NCBI RefSeq assembly: GCF_003253485.1 | Contig: NZ_QKTX01000005.1 | Coordinates: 124,001 to 188,000, forward strand | Origin: Algoriphagus aquaeductus | Lineage (GTDB): Bacteria; Bacteroidota; Bacteroidia; Cytophagales; Cyclobacteriaceae | Length of the DNA: 64,000 bases | Direction of reading: 5' to 3' | Shown here: one piece after another, positions 58,910 through 64,000 of the stretch | Numbering within the stretch: the first letter of the stretch is position 1 | How the letters are laid out: every line of letters starts with the position of its first letter | Translations under genes and position numbers: made by a program | The notes under the pieces: generated by a model | Databases searched by the model: none | Seen by the model: only the letters and a program-made list of their open reading frames with translations | Told to the model about the DNA's origin: nothing

Positions 58910-61080
58910 GGATTCTTCTTTAAAAAGGCATCTCTCAAAGCCTGATTGGACAGCTGACTTGGGTCTACGAACTTGTAATTTTTGGCTAAAGGATAAAGTT
59001 TTTTCCTCAATAGATTTTTCCCTTTTTTATCCAATTTTCCGGCTTCCAATTCCTGCAAAGCCAGCAAAACCGACCAATCCTCCATTCCGGAATTTTGAAT
59101 CCGTGCTGACCACAATTGGCCTAATTGCCTGACATTTTCCTTTTCGGAAACAGTCAATTCTTGCTTGAGTAATAAGCCTAAAACCTCAGAAGCCAGCGGT
59201 TCGATCTGCTCCTCCAGTTCGGCCAATTCCTTTTCCAATCGGGTTCCGAGTTGCTCCAATTTTCCGCTCAATCGGATCTCCTCTGCCTTGATCGGCGGCG
59301 GATCGTAGCCCGTTCGCTTGATATACACCCGGGATTTTTGCTGCACAGTTTTCAGGAGTTCCAGGGCTTTGTATTGAAAAGGAAGGGATTTCTCGGGCTC
59401 AAAAAGCCGCAAATACAGCTCCGCCTGCCACATTTGCTCGAGAGCGGACTTCAAGGCACCGCGAGTACTTTTCTCAAAATAGGTGTTCAGTTCCTCTGAG
59501 TCATGTGCATGCATATAGTCTGCCAGCAAACTTTCAATTCCTCCCCCTGATGTTTGTTCCTCTCCGTGGGAATGCCCTTCGTGGCTTTCTTCCTCCACCT
59601 TAAAATCCGGATCATGCTCTCCTTCCTGATCGTGCAGGTGCATATAACCACTCAAAAGATCGCCCTCCTGCCCTTCCATCACTCCTCCACCGGCATCGGA
59701 TTCAAACTCCTCTCCGAGATATTGCCCATAGCGGAGGCGTAGCAGTTTTTGGTCGTATCCGATTTCATTTGAGATGAAATTGAACTCCTTTTCAGTTTTA
59801 TTTTTCCGCTCGGCAACCAATTTTTCGGTATCGATGATGATCTGCCGCTGACTTCGAAAATAATCCGGCAACACGTTGATGGCCATGCCGGCAAATGCCT
59901 CCTCGCTGTCCTCACTTTCATCGAAATACTTGATGAAATAGGTGTCCGAGCGGGAAAAATTCGCTTCGGGTTGCCTGTTGTCTTTTGCAGACCAATAGTA
60001 GTAGAGCTCATCCCCGGGCTTGAAATCCATGCCGGAAAGGTCCAAGGTCAACCCGCTGTTCTTCTGCTGAAATGGCCTGTTTTCAACCGGTAACTGAGTC
60101 TCCCGAAACTTCACATTCTCTCCTCTTCCTCTTGCCAAAGTCGCTACAATCACCACTTCATGAACCGAAAAATCATCGGAAATCTGCGCTTTGAGGGGAA
60201 TTTTGGGATTGTTTCCGGGGAAAAAGAATTTGTAGGTCTCTTTCTCTTCAGGCTCAATCACCGGACTCAAATCCTCCACCGACTCCAAAGTGTAAAACTC
60301 AGACTGAAAGACGGATTCATCTATTCGGAAAGCCTGAATGGAATAAATCCCTGAACCCGTGAGTTGCTCCTGGAGTTGAAATCCGCCTGAATGGGATTGA
60401 AATGGAAGCTTTTCTCCCAAGGAATTCACCAGAAAAACCTCCAAATCCTGTCCATTTTTGAAAGTCAAATCCCAGGTCAAACGAGAACCTTTCAGGGCTT
60501 TGATATCCAGATTGGTTTCGGTTTGTGCAGGCAAACGGGTGTAGGCGGGAGCCTGAATCTCCACTTGGGCAGATTGGAGTATGGGAAGCTTTGGATTATC
60601 CTCGCTCACCAACGATACTTCCTGAGAAGTCTTTATGTCGGGTTCTAAGTCTTGACTTGGATTGGCTAAAAAAGGAAGTAGAAAAGTGAGCAAAAGCGAC
60701 GCACCAAACACGGCGACAAACGGCAACAGCCCTTTTCCAAAAACCGAGATTTTTGGTGGAATCTGGGCTGTAATGCGAGTGATTTGGAGTTGATCGGCAA
60801 TGTTGAGTTCGCTCTTTTCCAGAAGTTCCAGGCTAAACTCCAGATTTCCGGCTTGCTGATGAAGGACTTGTACCGCTTTTTTCTTTTGGCTTCGAAAAGC
60901 CCCCAAAGCATAGGCTATCCCAACTGTTCCTCCACCTGTAAGGACACTTTTCCAGATTTGGTTTTCCCACCAAAAACCAAGAATCAAGGCCAAACTCACT
61001 CCAAGCAAAAGAGCCTTTAACCAAAGATTGGCCGAAAGCTGACGCTCGATCGAGGCGATATGGGATTGGAGCGTTTTCAC
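58906..61080 (-). CDS. Large DUF4175-like membrane protein with His-rich insert
   Basis: 724 residues, starting at GTG 61080 inside the overlap with the BatA-like gene (GTGA). Two N-terminal membrane segments are near 20-34 and 122-138. A coiled, charged C-terminal half carries a His-rich stretch around 455-530 (Y-M-H-L-H-D-Q-E-G-E-H-D, H-E-G-H-S-H-G and Y-M-H-A-H-D-S-E), with two Y-M-H-x-H-D copies. DUF4175-type proteins are found beside MoxR-DUF58 genes and their role is unknown. The His-rich part may bind metal. Confidence 0.72.
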   Translation of the reverse strand: MKTLQSHIASIERQLSANLWLKALLLGVSLALILGFWWENQIWKSVLTGGGTVGIAYALGAFRSQKKKAVQVLHQQAGNLEFSLELLEKSELNIADQLQITRITAQIPPKISVFGKGLLPFVAVFGASLLLTFLLPFLANPSQDLEPDIKTSQEVSLVSEDNPKLPILQSAQVEIQAPAYTRLPAQTETNLDIKALKGSRLTWDLTFKNGQDLEVFLVNSLGEKLPFQSHSGGFQLQEQLTGSGIYSIQAFRIDESVFQSEFYTLESVEDLSPVIEPEEKETYKFFFPGNNPKIPLKAQISDDFSVHEVVIVATLARGRGENVKFRETQLPVENRPFQQKNSGLTLDLSGMDFKPGDELYYYWSAKDNRQPEANFSRSDTYFIKYFDESEDSEEAFAGMAINVLPDYFRSQRQIIIDTEKLVAERKNKTEKEFNFISNEIGYDQKLLRLRYGQYLGEEFESDAGGGVMEGQEGDLLSGYMHLHDQEGEHDPDFKVEEESHEGHSHGEEQTSGGGIESLLADYMHAHDSEELNTYFEKSTRGALKSALEQMWQAELYLRLFEPEKSLPFQYKALELLKTVQQKSRVYIKRTGYDPPPIKAEEIRLSGKLEQLGTRLEKELAELEEQIEPLASEVLGLLLKQELTVSEKENVRQLGQLWSARIQNSGMEDWSVLLALQELEAGKLDKKGKNLLRKKLYPLAKNYKFVDPSQLSNQALRDAFLKKNP

Positions 61081-62237
61081 AGATTGGCGCGGTAGGCTAG
61101 GAAGTGTTCGACAGCGAAGAGTATCACCAAGAGAATCAAGAACAATTCATTCATGTTTGCGGACTTGGTCAAATGAGATTTTGGAATAGCTGAAAACCTT
61201 TGCTCAAGTTGGTTTTTGCTGATTTTCAGATCAGTTTTTTCCACTTCCAAATGAGTCAAAATCGGCTTTAAAATCAACTCCGGAAGAAGACCCTTTTCCA
61301 AAGTTTCCTCCCAGTTCAGGTTAATCAAATCACTTAAGGCAAAAACTTGATGCGAGACCTTATCTCCATGATTTTCAGTGAGAAAAAGCAATTGATTTTT
61401 CTTGAGGTTTGGGAGAAAAGTTTCTGAAAAAAGAAACAGGGATTGAATCGAATCACTTTCGGTAAACTTCAATCCATAGACCTCTTCGATGGCTGCTAGG
61501 GCGGACTGGATCGCTTCTTTTTTCTCCTTTTCTAAAGAGAGAAAAGCAACAGGAATGGTGCCGGAAATCGCTTGGGAGGAGTTTGTTGTTGCAGAGGTTT
61601 TCACCAAAATCCCTTCCAAATCCAGCTCCAAAAACTTCCCGGATTCCAAGGCAATGGCAGGGCTTTTGACTTTGGCGATGTAATTTTCAGCTATCCGAAA
61701 AACCGGCTTTTGCGGTAGCCAGTAGGTGTTTTCCTGAAAATAGGAAGCCTGCAATCCCGTGTACAGGTAAATCGAATCTATGTCAGAATCCAACTCATCC
61801 AGATAGTCCTGCAATTTTTCCAAAGAAAATCCCACCCCCGAAATCTGCTCCCCTTGATAGTCCGGCAAACCCGCTCCTAACCAGCGGACTTCCTGCCCTT
61901 TTTGAGTCGCCTGCTCCAGTTCAAACCGAAACTCCGCCTCCACTTGCTCATCCGGCCAAACCAAATGGACAACCTTATATTCTCTCCCTCCTTCAAACCT
62001 TTTCCAAATCAATCCGGCCAACAAAAAAACAAGCGTGGTCAACAACAGGATTCGGATCAAAAGCAACAACCAATTTTCCAGTTTGACCGAACGGCTGGAT
62101 TGGGATTCTTTGGGATCCAACCAGGGAAAAGCTGCCCAAGCGATTACTTTGCCCTTTTTTCCATTCCACAAATGGATCAAAACAGGGATCGACAAACCCA
62201 ACATTCCCCAAAGCAAAGTCGGCTGAATCCACTCCAT
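61077..62237 (-). CDS. BatA-domain membrane protein
   Basis: 386 residues. The N-terminal BatA domain (about 1-75) reads L-G-L-S-I-P-V-L-I-H-L-W-N-G-K-K and F-P-W-L-D-P, with a second hydrophobic segment L-L-L-I-R-I-L-L-L-T-T-L near 59-80. The middle is soluble, and a C-terminal hydrophobic segment ends F-L-A-Y-R-A-N-L. It lacks the vWA MIDAS motif, unlike BatA itself. Its start codon overlaps the DUF58 stop by 1 nt and its stop overlaps the next GTG, so it is coupled on both sides. Confidence 0.8.
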   Translation of the reverse strand: MEWIQPTLLWGMLGLSIPVLIHLWNGKKGKVIAWAAFPWLDPKESQSSRSVKLENWLLLLIRILLLTTLVFLLAGLIWKRFEGGREYKVVHLVWPDEQVEAEFRFELEQATQKGQEVRWLGAGLPDYQGEQISGVGFSLEKLQDYLDELDSDIDSIYLYTGLQASYFQENTYWLPQKPVFRIAENYIAKVKSPAIALESGKFLELDLEGILVKTSATTNSSQAISGTIPVAFLSLEKEKKEAIQSALAAIEEVYGLKFTESDSIQSLFLFSETFLPNLKKNQLLFLTENHGDKVSHQVFALSDLINLNWEETLEKGLLPELILKPILTHLEVEKTDLKISKNQLEQRFSAIPKSHLTKSANMNELFLILLVILFAVEHFLAYRANL

Positions 62238-63103
62238 CAGGCTAGCTTTTTTCGGTTCAAAATCTGTCGGATCACTCCGGCCAAAGGTTCTTTCATGGAA
62301 ACCCGGATCAATTGCACATTCGGGGCCTGGAAAGTTTGATCCAAGTGATCGAGATAGGCCTGAAACCTCTCGCGAAACTGGGTATGCATCGCCCTTGCAT
62401 CCTGCACAACTTCCTGTCCGGACTCCAAATCCCGAAAAACAAAGTTCCCCTCCAGCTTGAAGTCCAACTCCTGTTCACCCAAAATCTGAATCAACATCAG
62501 CTCTTTTCTGGGATGATTGAAAGCTTTAATGAGGTTTTCCCATTCGGATTCTTTCTGTAAAAAGTCAGACACCCAGATCACCAATTCTCGCTCTTTTCCC
62601 TGAAGAAAAGAATCCGAAATCGGCTGCAATGGCCAGGAACCGCCAGCTTTGGCCTGCTCCAAAAACAATAAAATCCTTTGGAAACTTTTGGGTGTTGGCG
62701 CTACTTTCTGCTCGATTTTCCCTTCGGACAGGGTAAAATAACTCAAAGCATCCCCCTGCAGAAATCCCAGATAGGCCAAAGAAGCGATCAGGTTTTTGGC
62801 ATAATCCAATCTGGAAAAGTCATTTTCCACATAATTCATCGAACCGGAAAGGTCCAGCATCAGACGGATTTGAAGGTTGCTTTCCGTGGTGGATTCTTTG
62901 ATCATGTACTTGCCGGACCTGGAAAAATACTTCCAGTCGATCCGTTTGAGATCATCCCCGGGCTGATAATGCCGGTATTGCTCAAACTCGCTGCCGACAC
63001 CCACCCGAATGCCCGAGTGGATCCCCTGCCGCAGCTGCTGACTGATCAATCGGGCAGCAAGGCGCAGGTCGTTGAGCTTGATGATCTCCAGATTACTTGG
63101 CAT
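62237..63103 (-). CDS. DUF58 vWA-like protein
   Basis: 288 residues from ATG 63103, overlapping the MoxR stop by 11 nt; the longer reading lacks the family N terminus. The DUF58 signature is Y-Q-P-G-D-D-L-K-R-I-D-W-K-Y-F near 50-65, followed by the vWA-like strand L-M-L-D-L-S-G-S-M near 87-95 with the MIDAS D-x-S-x-S changed to D-L-S-G-S. MoxR-DUF58 pairs act in assembly or maturation of envelope proteins in several bacteria; the client is unknown. Confidence 0.9.
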   Translation of the reverse strand: MPSNLEIIKLNDLRLAARLISQQLRQGIHSGIRVGVGSEFEQYRHYQPGDDLKRIDWKYFSRSGKYMIKESTTESNLQIRLMLDLSGSMNYVENDFSRLDYAKNLIASLAYLGFLQGDALSYFTLSEGKIEQKVAPTPKSFQRILLFLEQAKAGGSWPLQPISDSFLQGKERELVIWVSDFLQKESEWENLIKAFNHPRKELMLIQILGEQELDFKLEGNFVFRDLESGQEVVQDARAMHTQFRERFQAYLDHLDQTFQAPNVQLIRVSMKEPLAGVIRQILNRKKLA

Positions 63104-64000
63104 GAACAGGAACTTGCTCGAGGATCTTTTTGATGATAAAATCGGTATCCAACTGCTCGGCTTCCGCACGGAAATGCAGGGAAATCCGATGCCTCAAGAC
63201 CGGATAGATCAGGTGCTGAATATCCTCCGGAATCACGGAAAAACGGCCTTTGACAATTGCCCTGGCTTTGGCACAAAGGACCAAAGCCTGTCCGGCACGG
63301 GTACCTGCACCCCACTCCACGTAGTTTTTCACTTCGGCAACTGAAGTAGTTTCTAATCTCGTCGCCCGGATCAGGCGATTGATATAGGCCAATAGTGCCG
63401 AATCAAGGTGAACTTGTCTGGTGAGTTCCTGGAGCTGCTTGACTTCAGATCCGCTGAGTACTTTTTGGGGATTTGCTTTATAGGTTCCGGTGGTTTTTTG
63501 AAGCACTTCCAATTCCTCATGCTCGGAAGGGTAGCCCAACTTGATGTACAAAAGGAATCGGTCCAGCTGTGCCTCGGGAAGCGGATAGGTTCCGCTTTGC
63601 TCAATGGGATTTTGGGTGGCGATGATCAAAAAAGGATCAGGAAGCGGATAATTTTTGCCTGCATAGGTCACCAGTTTTTCCTGCATGGCTTCCAGCAAAG
63701 CTGCCTGAGTTTTGGGAGGAGTTCGGTTGATCTCATCGGCCAAAACCATATTGGCGAAGATCGGCCCTTGGTTAAACTGGAAAAATTTCTTTCCCGTACT
63801 GTGGTCTTCCTCGAGGATTTCTGTCCCGATGATGTCACCGGGCATCAGGTCAGGTGTAAACTGAATCCGCTTAAAACTCAGCTCCATCACTTCGGAGATG
63901 GTTTTGACCATCAGGGTTTTTGCCAAACCGGGAACACCTTCGAGCAAACAATGACCTCCAGCCAAAAGCGTGATGATCACCTCATCCAGAACTTCCTCCT
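63093..64000 (-). CDS. MoxR-family AAA+ ATPase, 5' end outside window
   Basis: The minus-strand reading runs to the right edge without a start, so the N terminus is missing (about 20-30 residues by family length). Walker A is G-V-P-G-L-A-K-T, Walker B is V-L-A-D-E-I-N-R-T-P-P-K-T-Q-A-A-L-L-E-A-M, and sensor 1 is A-T-Q-N-P. MoxR chaperone-like ATPases remodel or insert metal or protein partners with DUF58 and vWA proteins. It is the first visible gene of the coupled five-gene operon. An internal ATG at 63980 is not the start. Confidence 0.94.
   Translation of the reverse strand, partial: EEVLDEVIITLLAGGHCLLEGVPGLAKTLMVKTISEVMELSFKRIQFTPDLMPGDIIGTEILEEDHSTGKKFFQFNQGPIFANMVLADEINRTPPKTQAALLEAMQEKLVTYAGKNYPLPDPFLIIATQNPIEQSGTYPLPEAQLDRFLLYIKLGYPSEHEELEVLQKTTGTYKANPQKVLSGSEVKQLQELTRQVHLDSALLAYINRLIRATRLETTSVAEVKNYVEWGAGTRAGQALVLCAKARAIVKGRFSVIPEDIQHLIYPVLRHRISLHFRAEAEQLDTDFIIKKILEQVPVHAK

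Overview
The window looks like a chromosomal segment of a Bacteroidota bacterium, most likely a Cytophagales/Cyclobacteriaceae (Algoriphagus-like) organism. Reasons: a C-terminal type IX secretion sorting domain, many small Cys-anchored lipoproteins, TAnnTTTG-type -7 boxes, weak Shine-Dalgarno signals, and the Bacteroidota forms of biosynthetic arginine decarboxylase, fused alpha/beta E1 dehydrogenase, split transketolase and MoxR-DUF58-BatA genes. The genus is an inference. No tRNA, complete insertion sequence, prophage or CRISPR array was seen. One structured RNA, RNase P RNA, is clear.

Layout. 0.1-9.2 kb: DUF5715 protein, arginine decarboxylase (-), arginase, a broken GxxExxY nuclease-fold gene between inverted repeats, ArgS, a lipoprotein glutathione peroxidase, MenA and a tandem universal stress protein. 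9.2-14.7 kb: SUI1, SGNH esterase, DUF3109 (-), RNase P RNA, an NtrC-like regulator without a DNA-binding domain, a 39-residue lipoprotein missed by length cut-offs, and a LuxE-like protein. 14.7-22.8 kb: fused E1 dehydrogenase (-), alanine dehydrogenase, PhnA-like protein, DUF4136 lipoprotein, LysE exporter and GH3 protein. 22.8-31.8 kb: YggS, DUF423, PBP4, a hydrolase/ECF-sigma/membrane-protein operon, LD-carboxypeptidase, YhcG nuclease-fold protein, SGNH hydrolase and two paralogous lipoproteins.

31.9-40.8 kb: FAH, M23 peptidase, Bcp, transketolase halves, an AAA/DUF4143 gene between nested hairpin repeats with a double palindromic operator over its start codon, a small conserved protein, GNAT and a GH99-like lipoprotein. 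41.1-46.3 kb (-): a four-gene operon of a soluble GAF-PAS hybrid kinase, a receiver-only regulator, a membrane-anchored unknown protein and a BcsA/PgaC-like glycosyltransferase, which looks like a signalling-to-exopolysaccharide module. 46.5-57 kb: DUF1801 protein, a 1080-residue MBG-repeat protein with a T9SS tail, a secreted unknown, GH30, a BBP2-type porin, and KtrB/KtrA potassium uptake. 56.9-57.1 kb holds a 170-bp MITE-like long inverted repeat. 57.3-64 kb (-): a translationally coupled MoxR-DUF58-BatA-large membrane protein-BatA-like operon, with MoxR cut by the window end.

Themes. Arginine metabolism (SpeA, arginase, ArgS), cell-wall and surface functions (PBP4, LD-carboxypeptidase, M23, glycosidases) and redox defence dominate the core. 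The most unusual material is three stand-alone PD-(D/E)XK-fold genes (GxxExxY, YhcG, DUF4143). Two of these sit inside matched REP-like repeats as if they were single-gene cassettes.
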